Assembly (NCBI RefSeq): GCF_017591425.1 | Contig: NW_024466607.1 | Location: 18,918,501-18,982,500, forward strand | Length of the DNA: 64,000 nt | Reading direction: 5' to 3' | Source: Ochotona curzoniae | Lineage: Eukaryota; Chordata; Mammalia; Lagomorpha; Ochotonidae | Shown: positions 47,402 to 60,599 of the stretch, in pieces | How the letters are laid out: each line of letters begins with the position of its first letter | Numbering within the stretch: the first letter of the stretch is position 1 | The notes under the pieces: generated by a model | Told to the model about the DNA's origin: nothing | What the model saw: only the letters and a program-made list of their open reading frames with translations | Databases searched by the model: none | Program-made: the position numbers and the translations under genes

Positions 47402-47640
47402 GGTCAGGCCTTGTGGTACAGTGGTTAAGACAGCACCTGGCACGCTCACATCCTCTGCTGGAGGAAATACCATCTCTGCTTCAGTCCCTCCCAGCCACGT
47501 GGGATCCATGGGTGGAGTTCCAGGCTCCTGGTTTTGGTCTGGTTCAATCCTGGCTGCTGTAGGCATTTGGGGAGTGAATCGGGAAAGAGGAGATCATTTT
47601 CTGCTTTCAGAAGAATGACAGATAAATCAAATAAATGAAG
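47402..47640 (+). mobile_element. C-SINE, shortened
   Basis: GGTCAGGCCTTGTGGTACAGTGGTTAAGACAGCACC head, ATGGGTGGAGTTCCAGGCTCCTGGTTTTGGTCTGG body, AATGACAGATAAATCAAATAAATG tail. It lacks most of the central part. Confidence 0.75.
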
Positions 47641-49232
47641 GAAGCAATAAAAGGATGAATAAAGAAGAGATGGGAGTAAAATGTTGCAGGAGGTACCCTT
47701 GGTATATCTCTGCATTGCTGGAGAATCTTAAACCCAAGTTGCCTTTTTAATCAGAAGTATTTTTAATTATCAGGTTCCAATTATTGGAACTCTTGCAGAT
47801 ATTTAAAGGCAATTGTGTTGATAGCTCTGCTTCCTTATTGTCAGATGTCTTTCCTGGCCATTTCCAGATAGTGTTGCTCCTTTGCAAATGGGCTGATTTA
47901 CACTTAGAAGGGTCAAGAAGACAGCCCCAGTTCGATCCCTATCACCCACTGAGTTCAACTGAATTAGATGCTATTGTCTCACAGTAATTCAAATGAAACA
48001 TACCCAAGACTTTTCCTGTTAGGTGGCTTTGTAGAGTAAAAGTTATCAAAATGATGACCCAGGGACCGTTTCAGTGAAAAATATATAGACCCTGCTATAA
48101 TTCCCTTCTTTAAAATTTCTTTATTTACCTACACTCATTTGATGAAATTTTAAAATTTGAAAATAGCTAAGGTAGTAGACTCATTAGCTGAGGTAGGACA
48201 TCATTTAGGCTAGCGGATATATGCCAATGCATAGTTTGAGCTAAAAACCACCAATATAGTCAACAATTTTTCCTCAGTCTCCACTTCAATATAGTGTATG
48301 AATTGTGACTTCTTTGTATATGTCAACCTCAGGTGTCAGAATTACTCAAATTTTAAAATTTTAGCATAATATGTAAATGAGTGGGTGTGACAAGGTTCTA
48401 ATAAACCTTTATTTGCAAAAATACCTTATAGACAAAATATGGCTAAAGGGCTGCGGTTTGCCGAGTCCTGATCTAAAATATGTAAGACCTTAGGTGTTTA
48501 AGATGTACACGGAAGTCATTGCTCGTGAGAGAGAGTGGGTTGGATCACTTCCCTTCGCTCTTCGCAGTTTAACGTTTGCTTTGATTCTCTAGCTGGGCTG
48601 ACTTTCTACTTTGAATAAACTTGCCAGTGAACTGATTTCTGATTTCTCTGTTCACCTATTTTTGACTAGAAGCCGAGAATACAAGGATACGGGCAGGCAT
48701 TTCAGAGGTCGAGCCACTGCTTGCATCCCGTATCAGAGTGCCAGAGTTCAGTTCCAATGGATTTGTTCTCAGTCAGCCCCACATTTCGGTTTCACCTTTC
48801 CCTGGTCAAGCTTCCATCATCATCACCTTCCCCTGCATCCTACAGTGGTGGCTGGACTGAGCTCCCTGCCTGCAGTGTTGGCTTGCAGTGCTGGTGTTTC
48901 TGCACAGAACTGCTCGTGAGATCTCCCAGACGCCCCCTGCGTTGCCTCCCTTTGGGCCTTAGGACAATGGCAGGCTCTCTGTCAGTATGGAGGGCGGTGT
49001 GTCCATTTGTTCTGCAAGACAATAGTCATGAATGTGTATCGTCAGTGAACAGTGTGAGGGCTACCTTTTACTCAGAGCACCCAACTCAGATGATTGAATT
49101 ATCAAGCTCTCCAGGACACATGTCCTGTCTTGTCTTTGCATCTTAACTCTGGATATTATGCCATTTCCTGACCCCTGCTCTCCTCTCTCCCCAATCAAGT
49201 AGCCATATGAAAATCCCAAAGATTATATTCTT

Positions 49233-49588
49233 TTTTTTTTAAAGATTTATTTTTATTTTTTTTTTTTAAAGATTTTTTTTTTTATTATTGGAAAGGTGGA
49301 TATACAGAGAGGAGAGAGACAGAGAGGAATATCTTCCGTCCGATGATTCACTCCCCAAGTGAGCGCAACGGGCCGATGCTATGCCGATCCAAAGCCAGGA
49401 GCCTCTTCCAGGTTTCCCACACGGGTGCAGGGTCCCAAAGCTTTGGGCCGTCCTCGACTGCTTTCCCGGGCCACAGGCAGGGAGCTGGAAGGGAAGCGGG
49501 GCTGCCGGGATTAGAACCGGTGCCCATATGGGATCCTGGGCGTGCAAGGTGAGGACTTTAACCACTACACCACGGCGCCAGGCCCCCC
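49233..49588 (-). mobile_element. Young pika-type SINE with doubled tail
   Basis: Low-divergence reverse copy flanked by AAGATTATATTCTT at 49219-49232 and 49589-49602. The tail complement contains TTTAAAGATT twice (about 49241 and 49267), each followed by a T-run. Head complement TTAACCACTACACCACGGCGCC is intact. Confidence 0.92.
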
Positions 49589-50544
49589 AAGATTATATTC
49601 TTAACTTGTTCATGTATCATCATAGAATCACATCATTACATCTGTTTTTTTTCTGGTACCTGGAAACCATTCTCTTTCCTGTTCTCCCAGTCAGCTCCTT
49701 TTTGTAATCTGATCTCAGATGAAGTAACTTTCCCCTTTCGAACATCTTTCCTTCTCCACCTAAGAGGAGGCTTAGTGTTCCCTGTGATTTTCACATGAGG
49801 ACGCGTGGTGAGCTGGGTTCTTGCCGCCCTCCCCACAGTTGGGATCTTGGGGAATGACTGTCATGGTTATCTCTGCTTCCTCGGCACCCAGGAGAGGGCC
49901 AGGCTGTCCCTAAATTGCCCTGGAGGAAGACAGACAGGAACACATCTGATCCACTCAGTCACTTAATAGAAAGCTCATTTCCACCTAGAATGAAATTGCA
50001 TCTTCTTTCCAGGGCAAGAGACTTTGCCGTGTCTTGCCTTGCTGCTGATCATTGCTGTTCTTCTTCCACTGTGGGGACAAGGAGCCTCTGGTCAGTTTCC
50101 CTGTGCCCACCCCTGCCTCTTCAGGGCGTCGGCAGCAGTTCTTCCTCTTAGAAGATGTGCTGTTTACCTTCCCTGTCTTGAGGCTCATGAGCCTTGGCCG
50201 TAGACGTTTCCTTCTCTTTCTCCTACTTGCTTCAGTCTCTGTCACTGCTGATTGTCTGGAAGGAACGCTGTTTGTTGAAGGTGCTCAGGCATCACTGACT
50301 GCTTAATAGAGTGTGTGGATGAAGGAAGATTGGATTTTTCATCCTACCCTAGTTTAAAGTGATGTTGCAAGTAAGAGTCAATAGTAGGCAAACGGGTACT
50401 AGAAACAATGGTTGGTTGTTGACTCCTGGCAGAGGGAAAATACTATTTAGATAAAGTAGCTGAAAGGGAACCCTGGAGCCCAAGAAACATGTACCAGCTC
50501 GATAATTTGGAGTTATTGATGTGAATTTAGAGTCTGATCGGTAG

Positions 50545-50892
50545 AGTTATCTTTCAAAATTTTGCAGAAAGGGAGAAAGGCAGTTAGATCTCTCATCCAT
50601 TGGTCCATATCTTCCTCCCCCATCCATGATCTCCAACCACCCGTTATTTCTACAATAGCAAGTACTGGGCCAGGCCATACCCCAGAGACAGGAACAGAAT
50701 CCTGACTCCTATATTGGTGGCAGACATTCAACTGCTCATACTGTCACCTGCTGTTCTCTCTCCCTCTTTCTGTGTGTGTACACATGCATCATCAGGAAAC
50801 TGGGTGAAGTGTAAAGCTAGGAGTTGAACTCAGGCACTCTAAACTTGGAGGCTGGCTTCCAAAGAGGTACCTTCAATGCTACACCCAACACC
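50545..50892 (-). mobile_element. C-SINE, old
   Basis: AGAAAGGGAGAAAGGCAGTTAGATCTCTCATCCATTGG tail side, GAGTTGAACTCAGGCACTCTAAACTTGGAGG and TTCAATGCTACACCCAACACCC head side. Strongly diverged with an internal insertion around 50750. Confidence 0.6.
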
Positions 50893-51549
50893 CATTCTAG
50901 TAGTTTCTGTGTTGGAGAGTGGAGGTAGGTCAGGTTAGAGGTGACAATGGTTCGTTGTTAAGATCTAGGTTAAGGTAACTTTGAGCCACCCCCTCACCAG
51001 GGGATCAGCTGTGGGTTGTCAGTGTGCCACCCTGTGCCTACAGAAGCCACCCTTCCCCTCAGAAGAGGACTACCCTGCCATCATTCTCCGGTTGCACAGA
51101 AGCTTTGGGACAATTTAGTACAATTGCAGCTTTAAGAGCATTTTGCCCAGTGCCCAACATTTTAACGAAGATAAGGAATCCACTATTCACTTGAGAAGTC
51201 ACTGCTGCTTTCTAAGAGGTGCTGCCATCCCAACTGGTTGGCATATAGAAAGGAAGATTACACAAACGAAAAACTGCCCAGTGCCTACAAAACTGTATCA
51301 CATAACACAATGTGATTAACAATGAAAAAAAAAATTAAAAAAAAAACTGCTATTTTGAGAACAAACCACCCTCCAGAGTTTCCTTCCTGGGGAGATGAGT
51401 GTCTACATGTACTTCTCAGGCATAAACGTTACCCCTGAGTTCACTTCCCCATTGGATAAATTTATGGAAACATCCAAACCACTAGCACTAACTAGGCTGT
51501 GATGTCACAAAGAATCTAATGATACTGGAGACTTTACCCTAGAATGTCT

Positions 51550-51860
51550 CACAGGGTATAGTATGTTAAGCACCTACTTGCAATATCAATGTCCCATCTC
51601 AGAGTGACAGTTTGAGTCTTGGCTCCTCTGCTTCTGGTCCGGCTTCCTAATGCACCTGGGAGGGCAGCAGATGATGGTCTAACTCCTTGGCCCCTGCCAC
51701 CTATGAACCAAATGGAGTTCTTGGCTCCTGGTTTTGGCCTGGCCCGCATCTGAATATTGTGGTCATTTGGCAAGAGAACCAACAGGTGGAAAATTCTTTC
51801 TTTTTCTATTCTTTTAGCTTCTTCCTCACCCACTGTACTTTCACACAGATATTTTAAAAA
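51550..51860 (+). mobile_element. C-SINE, old
   Basis: AGTATGTTAAGCACCTACTTGCAATATCAATGTCCCATCTCAGAG head side, CCTAATGCACCTGGGAGGGCAGCAGATGATGGTC and GGAGTTCTTGGCTCCTGGTTTTGGCCTGGCCC body. Tail degraded. Confidence 0.8.
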
Positions 51861-52379
51861 GTGGGAATCACGAGCAGGTTAGTATCTTGACTCATATGGA
51901 TGTCCTTGTCCACCAGTGAGCAAGGCAGTCTCTGCGAGTATTGTGTGTGAAGCAGAGCAACTCACCCCTTCCAAAGGCATCTTCTCTGACTGTAGCCACA
52001 AGGCTGTGGGTTACAGTGACCAACATTTAATGACCAAAGAACTCTGGTTTAGCACTGACATTCATTGTCCCCAATGGAAAGATACGAAAGAATGTGTAGC
52101 TGGCAAGAATTCCCACCATGCGTTTTAAACCGCGCTCCACTGATTTGCCTGCGGGCGCTGCCTGGTGGGTGAGTGTAGCTGACGAGAACACGAGATCAAA
52201 CATATAGTCATTCCATCCCCTCACACTCCGACTGGGATCCTGCACTTTCCAAAGCCACCTCTTGCCTCTCCTTTTATTTGCTCATCACAGACTCTGTGGG
52301 AGAGGAAATCAAGTCCCTGGTTTGTATATTTTACATCTGAAAAAAAATGAATCTGGAGTGACTTGCTCAGAATAAAAAG

Positions 52380-52850
52380 CTGTTAGGAGGAACTATATTA
52401 AATTGCTATTTTGTTACACACAAAAATGGCAAATGTCAGCAATTTCTGGTGGGTTGCATTACGATATTTCAGCATTTCTATTAGATGTTGCTGTCTTTTA
52501 ACAGGACGGGAATTCAGGAACAGCACATTAACCTCCGTGCTCCCAATTTGGGTATATTGTGAATTCCATTAATAAAGAGGGTTACAGGAGTGTAGCCCTT
52601 CCTCGCACCTCAAGTAAACAAAGTAACCCAATTAATAAGATTTGAAAAAGAAATCTGGCAGCATAGCAGTTTGTTTGCATTTGAGGATCACCCCATCAGT
52701 GCTAGAAAGCAGCTTTGTGGCCTGCCTGCTAAATGTTAATTATTTCTGCGGGATTAAACCTGTTGTGTTGCCAAATCCTGACTAAAATGGGTTATGAGAA
52801 ATCACATTTTAAGGCTGCGTGACTTCATTCTGTGTTTATTTAGGGCGGGG
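52380..52850. other. Candidate conserved non-coding segment
   Basis: No recognisable repeat for about 470 bp, with many AT-rich homeodomain-type cores (ATTAAT, GTTAATTATT, CCAATTAATAAG) between balanced-composition blocks. This is the look of a slowly evolving intronic enhancer, but conservation cannot be judged from a single sequence. Confidence 0.25.
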
Positions 52851-54257
52851 TCTGGGTGTCAGACCATCTGAGCATGAGCTAGTCTGTAAGTCACATGGCC
52901 CATCCTTGCAATGAGGAAGGGAGGTTGCCAGGGTGTCTGCCTCAGCTACGATCACCGGGTTTGGGAAGGATAATCCAGACGCCAGGCCCAGACCCTCTGC
53001 TCTGTTGGCCAGGGGCCCTGGCAGTGTAAACCAGTTGGCATAGGCTGCGTTGAGCTCCAGAGTTCTCAGCTGTTGAGTTGCCTTAAAGCTCGTGAGGTCT
53101 GGATATTGGTGCTAAAGACATTTTCCAGAAAGAGCTGTTGTCTTGACCAAACCGTGCCAGTTGTGCAGTTTCTGTCAACTTGTACTGCAGCCTGTCACCT
53201 CCTAGCAGGAAAGGGTAAGGTCATATGACTTGTACAGGTCGACAGCCTGAGAAGTTATGGACGCCTTCAGCTTTGCGCCCTGCCTCCGAGGTCTTAGAGC
53301 ATCTTCACTCTGTGTTTGATTCTTGCTGTTAGTTCAGGAGAAGTCTCTTCTCTGTTAAACACAGTCAGAACACAAAGCCCAAGGCATTTACTTTTGCGTA
53401 GCTGCCTTGTTCTTTGGAAAGAGAAGATCTTCTGCTGATAATTATTAAAAGATGTGCTTTAAGTCTAGCAGCTTTCTTGGGTATTTGCTGCAAACTCTTG
53501 CTGGGCTGAGCTGGATTGACCTCATTTAACAGCCAGCTGGGACCTGAAGGGGAGCATCCCGCACACATCAGTGTGCCCTGGTTGGCACTGACTTCTCATT
53601 ATCATTCCACTGAGGGGGTAGGGCCAGAAGCCCAGTGCCTGCCTTTTCCTCGGGACTGGTTTTGGGATCTGCAGACTGTCAAGTAACGAAGATAATGTGT
53701 AGTGTGCTGTGAGGCACCCAGGAAACTGACTTATAAATCGGGCCCCCTACTGTATTCATTTTTGGCGCTCCTTCCTCTCCAGTTTTCGTGAGCCTTGTCT
53801 GCTGTGGCTTCATTTTGTCCATCAAATGAGCCATGAGCAGAAGTTGTTAGAGCAGTTCACGAAGTACAGCTGGAACCTCACGTCTGCTGTCATCGGGTCA
53901 CTGTACACGTTGGATCTGCACTTGGATGTCCCCGTATAGGGACTTTCTCGGTTCTCATTTTTATTGACAGTCGAACATTTGTGATGTCCAGACTGTGTAT
54001 CTAGGAAAATACACAAGGAGCTTTATGATTTCCACCGATAACCAAGACGACACAATTGGTATATTGTGGACATGTCTCCACTGGGTGAGACACTTGAATG
54101 TATACATTTTGAATTACATATTTTCTTTTCAAATGGGCCGTCAAATGTGGAAACTGCCCAAAACTTGGCCTAAGTCGCTCGTGTTCAGAATTTTCAGTAA
54201 CATAGATTGCTCTGCCCACCTGGAGCCTTGTGCCCAAAGGTGTATTGATATTTACTT

Positions 54258-54475
54258 TTTGTTTTAATTGAAAGGGGAAGATGTGGAGTGAGAAACAGAG
54301 AGATCTAGTATACTGGCCCAGACAGAAGCCCAAGAAGTTTAGGCATAATGTGTTGCCAGTTAGGTGTACATTAGCAGGAAGGTGGAACCAGAAGTGGAAG
54401 TGAAAATCAAACCCAGACAGTCTGATACGGGATGTTGGCATGCAAATGGCATCTTAACCAGTTCTCCAGGTGCTC
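54258..54475 (-). mobile_element. C-SINE, old and shortened
   Basis: TTTAATTGAAAGGGGAAGATGTGGAGTGAG tail side, then CAGTCTGATACGGGATGTTGGCATGCAAATGGCATCTTAACCAG, the complement of the C-SINE head. Confidence 0.7.
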
Positions 54476-56439
54476 TGCCTTGGGTGTTTAACAAGCCAGC
54501 ATCCCCTTAGTTACTGTTGCGATGCCACACAAACCCCAGTTTTACACTTCAGTCATATTACAACAAATTCTAGCAATGCTGCTTGGGTTGGTTTGGATGT
54601 GGTCTCTCATCACAGCTGTCTGATGTAAATGTTTGACTCATTTGGGGCCATAACACTTTAAATCCTTTCATCATTCTGAGTTATTTACTTCTAAATGGGC
54701 TCATTTTTTCCCCCTGTTACTCAACACTGGCTAATTTTAATAGTTAGCACATTATACTAAAAGTGCTGAAGTTCTGAAGTTCTGTGTTGAGCTGTCAGTG
54801 GCTCTCTTCTTCTGTTAGTCTTCTGGGACAATGGGGAACAAGCAGGCAGTGACAAACAGTGGCAGACATTTATAGAGAGACTGCAAGTCTACGGACGGAG
54901 AGAACTTCCGTGAGAGCACGTGCTGCCTGACTCTGTCCGCTCAGATACAGCTACCCTACATGACTTCCAGAACCTGACACAAAATGAAATGCCGGGTCCT
55001 GTGTTCCGGCATCTAAACTTGGAATTTGAAGATGGCAAAAATAATAGAGCATTAAGCCAAGATTGAGGCCCTTCTGAGCCTGAGGTACCTGTGCTTAATC
55101 ATCTACAAGGCCCACCCTACATGTGCTCACAAGGATTAGCTCTGATAAAGAATGATTCCCTTTTACTATCCATTGAAGAGATGATACCAAAGGACACTCA
55201 ACTAACTAATAAGAACAAGAAAAAAGAGTCCTAAGTTATGTTGGATTTTTGAGATAAGACTGAGTGTTAGCTCTCCAACTTTACTATTATTTTTCTAAGC
55301 CAGCATCTACTTTGCTTCTGCTTTACTTGCTGTGATGTGAAAGCTGAGCTGGCCAGCAGAGGAGGCAACTTTTTGACTTGTCCCAGAAAGGACCTGGGTT
55401 AAGGGACTTTGAGACACACTGGCCCCATCACCTGAGCCTTCTGTAGCAGGGTAATGCCTGCCCCTTGTCGATACATCCCTGTTGTCTGAAGCTCTGGGGT
55501 TTTGTGGGTGGTCCCCCTCTGTTTCTTGTCACTATCAACACATGTGTAAAAAGAGGACATGCCCAGAGATGCAGGCAGGCTTCAGTCAGCTCTGCCTTCA
55601 TTGGTGAGTGGGTTGCATTTGCAGTACAGGCAAAATCAATTAGGAAGCTGGGCTGGAGACAATGCAGCCTTGCTGCCTGCCCAGCACAGAGCTCCTGCTG
55701 GTGACTTCCCAGGAAGGGGAAGGAGGTGTCCTATCTCCTGGAAAAAGCACCGGGATGCCGAGGTTCCCATACAGCTCTCCCCCAAGTGTTGTGTTCTCAC
55801 TCCTGTGTTTCCTGCCAAGTCTTCCTGATTGACAGGCTTCCTCTCTGCCCTCTAGCCAATCCCTTGCTTCCTTTATTTCAACGGTTGGGCCTTCTGAGAT
55901 ATGTTTTTGGAGGTCTTCCTGGCTGGCACAGACACATTGTGATTCAACCTCCTCCTTTTATGACTCTATCCTCAGCATTAACCTTACCTTTTCTGCAGAG
56001 AGGTGCCATCTCTCCTCCCATATCCCTTACTGCTCCTGGACCAGGTTAATGTTGGCAAGTTGCAAGGTGGCTTAAATGCTAATCTTCCAAAAACATGGCG
56101 CATTTCCTCAGATACCAGCACGCCAAAAAGGGGGCACTTTTCCAGAGAAGTGAGTCCTTGTGTGTGCAGGGATGCTTCATGTAAACAGATCTTCTCATTT
56201 CTTATTATGTAAGTTAATAAACAATATGGATGAGTAAAAGGGAAGAACATTATAAGTCATCTATAGTCCCGTTATCAAAAAGAAACAGCTAGAATACCTC
56301 TGTGTTGACCTGGAAGGCGTATGATATATCAGATATGTGCTTTTAAAAAGGAATATTAACTTATAACTTACTTAAGTATCTTTGAAAATGAACAGTACTT
56401 TGTGGTACTCCTTACGGAGCTTGAAAGAGGCTATGGTAT

Positions 56440-56625
56440 GTTGAATGACCACATGGCATTCCAACTCTATTATTGTTGAAAATATGCCTTGGGTTGATTT
56501 TTCTATTATAAACAATGCTGGGATGAGCATCATATAAATATTTGGATACTTTCTTGATTAATTCCTTGGGATATATTTATGGAAATGAAATTGGGCCAAA
56601 TCATATTGAGCTTTTATGCACATAA
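56440..56625 (-). mobile_element. Ancient L1 fragment (ORF2 3' part, antisense)
   Basis: The + strand (CTTGGGTTGATTTTTCTATTATAAACAATGCTGGGATGAGCATC…CCTTGGGATATATTTATGGAAATGAAATTGGGCCAAATC) is the complement of the late ORF2 region of mammalian L1. Short, with diffuse ends. Confidence 0.6.
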
Positions 56626-56727
56626 AGTCTTTTTCACTGATTCAGTGGACAGCTGAGGTCTGCCTTGGGCTAGGCAGCATTTGGGAATATAAGGTGAAGA
56701 AGACTGACCAAGTCCATTGTGTAAGCA

Positions 56728-57028
56728 GATGTTGGGCACCGTTGTCAAGACAACATTTGAGGTGCCTGCCTGCTATGCTGGGGTATGGATTCAAGCACCA
56801 GTTGTTTCACTTTCCGTCTACCTCCCTGCTAATGCGCCTGGAAGGGCATTGATTAATGGTCCAAACACTTACGTTTCTGCCACCTATGTGGAAGATTCAA
56901 ACAGTTTCTTCATCTTTAGCATGAGCCATCCCTGGCATTGTGGGCATCTGAGAGAGTGATCCAACAAATAGAAAATCATCTATCTCCATCTTCCCGCCTC
57001 TCTGTGCCTTTTAAGTAAATGTATAAAC
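56728..57028 (+). mobile_element. C-SINE, old
   Basis: GATTCAAGCACCAGTTGTTTCACTTTCCGTCTACCTCCCTGCTAATGCGCCTGGAAGGGCATTG body, TGTGGGCATCTGAGAGAGTGATCCAAC and TAAGTAAATGTATAAACAG tail. Confidence 0.75.
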
Positions 57029-57039
57029 AGATTTGTAAA

Positions 57040-57180
57040 GCTGTAGCCTCACTGTTACCCACCCCCATTTTATATTCTTCCAATGTACTTCTATGATTTA
57101 CAATTTCACTCACTCCTTTATGCTCTGCCTCATCAGGCCTGGCTCCTGATGGGTACTCAATAAATCCTTTGAGTGGATGA
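57040..57180 (+). mobile_element. L2-like 3' end
   Basis: GGGTACTCAATAAATCCTTTGAGTGGATGAA resembles the terminal segment of L2/MIR elements. Confidence 0.45.
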
Positions 57181-57779
57181 AATACATCAGGAATTAAACA
57201 GCTAATGCCTATAAAAGATCCACACAGCATAAGCAGGTGGAGGTGACTTGCATTGGCTCTCAGTGAGGAGCTCTGCGAGGGGCAGCTTGCATGAGACAAG
57301 GGTATGTGTGCAGAGCCTGGTCAGAGGTAGGTTGAGGTCTTGTCTCAAGCCACTCTGAAGGGTTTGTGTTCTGTAAAACTCCACTGAAATACCTCACTAA
57401 GTCCCTTCTACTGTGACGATGATTCACATTTTAAAGAATCCCTGTTAGCACATTGAGGAGAATGGACCATGTCATCCAGCATGACCAGAGAGGAGTGTCC
57501 CCCTCAAAGTCCAGAAGTATGAGAGTGGTGCTTGAACTAGGGTCACACAATGGAGGTGACAAAAGAGGAAATGTTATTGGAGAATGTTTTGGAAATAGAT
57601 CTGGCAAGACTTTTTGGATAGGTAATGAGGCAGAGAAATCATGGACTCTTCAATGGGGTGGTTGCTAATCGCAGTGGTGAGATATGGGGTTCCCATGGCC
57701 TGGTGGGGTTGACTCTTTACCACTATCCCAAACCCACATAACATGTGACATCTGTAACACCATTCAGTACAGCCTGGGT

Positions 57780-58092
57780 TGGTTAACCTGGGCTGCGTTC
57801 TTCAGACGTACCGTGATCTTCACAGTCCTAGAACTTCCTGTGTCAAGCCTCAGTATTCCCCATTCCATGCAGTGAGGCATCCCTGGCCACCAAACCGCAG
57901 CTTCCTACTTCTTTCCCCTATGCCAGGCCTGCTGTACAGAATGCTTCTTCGAAGTTGTAACACCTTAACCATTTTACAGTTTTTTTCCTCTTGTATTTCT
58001 GCTCTCACCAAGTAAGATGTAAATTCCTTGAGACCAAAGCCCTGTCATATTCTCCTGGTGCCTGTATTAGATGCTCAATAAATGCATGCGAT
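57780..58092 (+). mobile_element. L2-like 3' end
   Basis: AGATGTAAATTCCTTGAGACCAAAGCCCTGTCATATTCTCCTGGTGCC…AGATGCTCAATAAATGCATG, in the order of a mammalian L2 3' end. Confidence 0.55.
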
Positions 58093-58557
58093 GATCTCAG
58101 GAAAGTGAGTTCCACTCCTTCCTGTGCCTGTCAGGGCTGGAAAATGAATCGGTGTTCAATGGGGAGTGAGTCTGAGAGCTGGGTAGCTTGTGTCAGCAGT
58201 AAATACAGGGGAAACAATTTCCTGTGACCCTTGAGTTACTTTGTTTTCTATGATACATTCTGATCAAGATGCAGAATTCTTTACTAACAGAATAAACTGC
58301 ATTTTGATTTTGAATTGAAGACTCATTCTGGCTTATTTCTCTATCCTTGGATAGTTAGCCTTTCTTGCTGTAAGACGGAAAAGCAGTGCCAAAGCTGAGG
58401 AGTATTTGTCAAGCTGTGCACGAATCAATTGCTATTCTCGCTTGACCATGGAATGCAGCTCTCTTTTATTCTTGTCTCTTATTTTTATTATTATTCCAAT
58501 TTAAATGTTTCCATTCAGTGGTCACATAAGGACAACCAGTGCTTTCTGCTTGTGAGT

Positions 58558-58840
58558 TTCTTTATTTAAATTTATTCACAGGGTTTAGAAGAAAGGAGGG
58601 ACCTTCCATCAACTGGTTTATTCCTCCAAATAGCTATAGGGAGCCAGGTCAAAGTGCCAAGCTTCACCTGGGTTTCTCATTTGGGTGCAGGAGCCCAAGC
58701 ACTTGAGCCATCCTCCACTGCTTTCCCAACCACATTGACAGGGAGCTGGGTTGGAAGTGGAACAGCCATTGCAGAAAGTAGTGCCTGAATGGGAGCCAGC
58801 GTCATAGGCAGCAGCATAACCTGTTCTGTCACAACACAAA
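58558..58840 (-). mobile_element. C-SINE, old
   Basis: TTTCTTTATTTAAATTTATTCACAGGGTTTAGAAG tail side, GGGAGCTGGGTTGGAAGTGGAACAGCC and CATAACCTGTTCTGTCACAACAC head side. A second SINE in the same orientation begins about 25 bp away. Confidence 0.75.
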
Positions 58841-58865
58841 TCCCACTTAAGAACTTCTTGTTCTT

Positions 58866-59200
58866 TTTTTTCTTGAAGATTCATTATTTTTATTGCAAAG
58901 TCAGATATACATAGAGAGGAAGAGAGACAGAGAGAAATATCTTTCTTCTGATGATTTATTCCCCAAGAGACCACAACGGCCGGTGCTATGCTGATCCTAA
59001 GGTAGGAGCCTGGAACTTCCTCTGTGTCTCCCATGTAGGCACAGGGTCCCAAGGCTTTGGGCCATCTTCAACTGCTTTCCCAAGTCACAAGCAGGGAGCT
59101 GGATGGGAAGTGAGACTGCTGGGATTAGAACCGGTGCCCATAAGGGATTCCGGCACGTTCAAGGTGAGGACTTTAGCCGCTAGGCCACAGCGCCAGGTCC
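58866..59200 (-). mobile_element. Pika-type SINE with TSD
   Basis: Full-length reverse copy with head complement TTTAGCCGCTAGGCCACAGCGCC. It is flanked by AAGAACTTCTTGTTCTT (58849-58865) and AAGAGCTTCTTGTTCTT (59201-59217), one mismatch in 17. Confidence 0.92.
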
Positions 59201-60599
59201 AAGAGCTTCTTGTTCTTAACAGGCAGCAGTTGGGAGAGATACAGCTTATGTTGATAGAAGAAAGCCAGTCTCTGAAGGCTCCTTCTGCCTGATTGCATTT
59301 AGAGGATCCAAAATCACCAGGATGGGAGATTAGTGCTTGGCAGAGGCTAAGTGCAAAGGGTTGCAAATATGAAGGGGGAAGGTGTCTTTGCACACTAATG
59401 AAAGAATGTGTTCTCCCGATTGTAACTGTGGTTATGTGATTCCATTGCGATCAAACTTCATGAAACATGAATATAGAAGCTGGGGGAACCCAAATGTAGT
59501 CTGTAGTCCATGTTCGTTCTTGGTCCTTCTGTTCCAACAACCCAGTTCCGTAGATGGATAGGTTATCAAGAAGAGACATTTGTGTTGGCTCAGGGTTGAG
59601 GGATAGCATCTGGTGATGGTCTTGCTGGTGGCAGTCTTAGGATAATTTCAAGAATCACATCGCAAGAGGCAAGGAGCTTAAGGGTCTGTGTGAGACTTCT
59701 AGACTCTCTCCCTTTGCTTACAAAGCAGCCAGGATTCCTTCTTGGGACTTCACCCTCATGACCCTATCTCACCTCGCCAAAGGCCTCGTTTTAGACATCA
59801 TAGATTAGTTTCCAACCTCTTAGTGCCTAACCATCGGGGTTAAACCTCACTGTGAGCTTCGGAGGGGAGAGAACACAACAGCTTTGTACCAAGGTCGATT
59901 TCCAAGTTTTGGCAGTTGTGCTGTGATAAAAGTATCACTGTTGGGTAGTGGTGAAGGGTGAAGGAACTTTATTTTTGCCGTTGCTATGTGAGTCTACAGT
60001 TACTTAAAACTAATCTGATTTAAAAATTTTGACAGCTAATCATTTCTGAATATTAAGTAGTTTTGCTCAACACTTGACATTTGGTATCTCCTTCAACCTT
60101 CCCAACTGCCATATCTGGTACATTCTGCCTTCCTCTTTTTGTTGGTGAGCAGAAATATTGCCCCCTGCCACACCTACACACGCAGAATAAAGGGTCTAGG
60201 GTGTGTGCATTTAACTACTCTGAAGTTCTGTCCCTCTTCCCAAGTTTTGAAATACAAAGACCAGTGTAGACCACATTGGGTAATAGTCACATAACTAGAG
60301 CTTTTCAATTGTTAGAAAATGTGGCTTCCATGTTTGCTGTCCGCTGTGGTGAACGTGGCTCTAGAGTATGGGAAAGTGTTGTGGTTCAAATTTCTTTTCA
60401 CCATAAAATAATGATGATGTGGTTAAAAAAAAAAGCTAATACATAGAAATGTATGATTAGAGGGTGAGGTGTCAGCAGCGTAAGGAGGTGAATGGAGCTC
60501 ATGATACTAAGGCCGTTGTGTTGCTGCCTGGACTCTCAGGCTTGCTAGTGACCTTGAACAATTTAATCTCATCTGTTTTCGTCCAGCAAGGTTACGAGG

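Noticed and set aside
54001..54441. 146-residue - strand frame
   Set aside because: Its N-terminal half is a C-SINE and the rest is unrecognised intron.
58618..59052. 144-residue - strand frame
   Set aside because: Runs through two adjacent SINEs.
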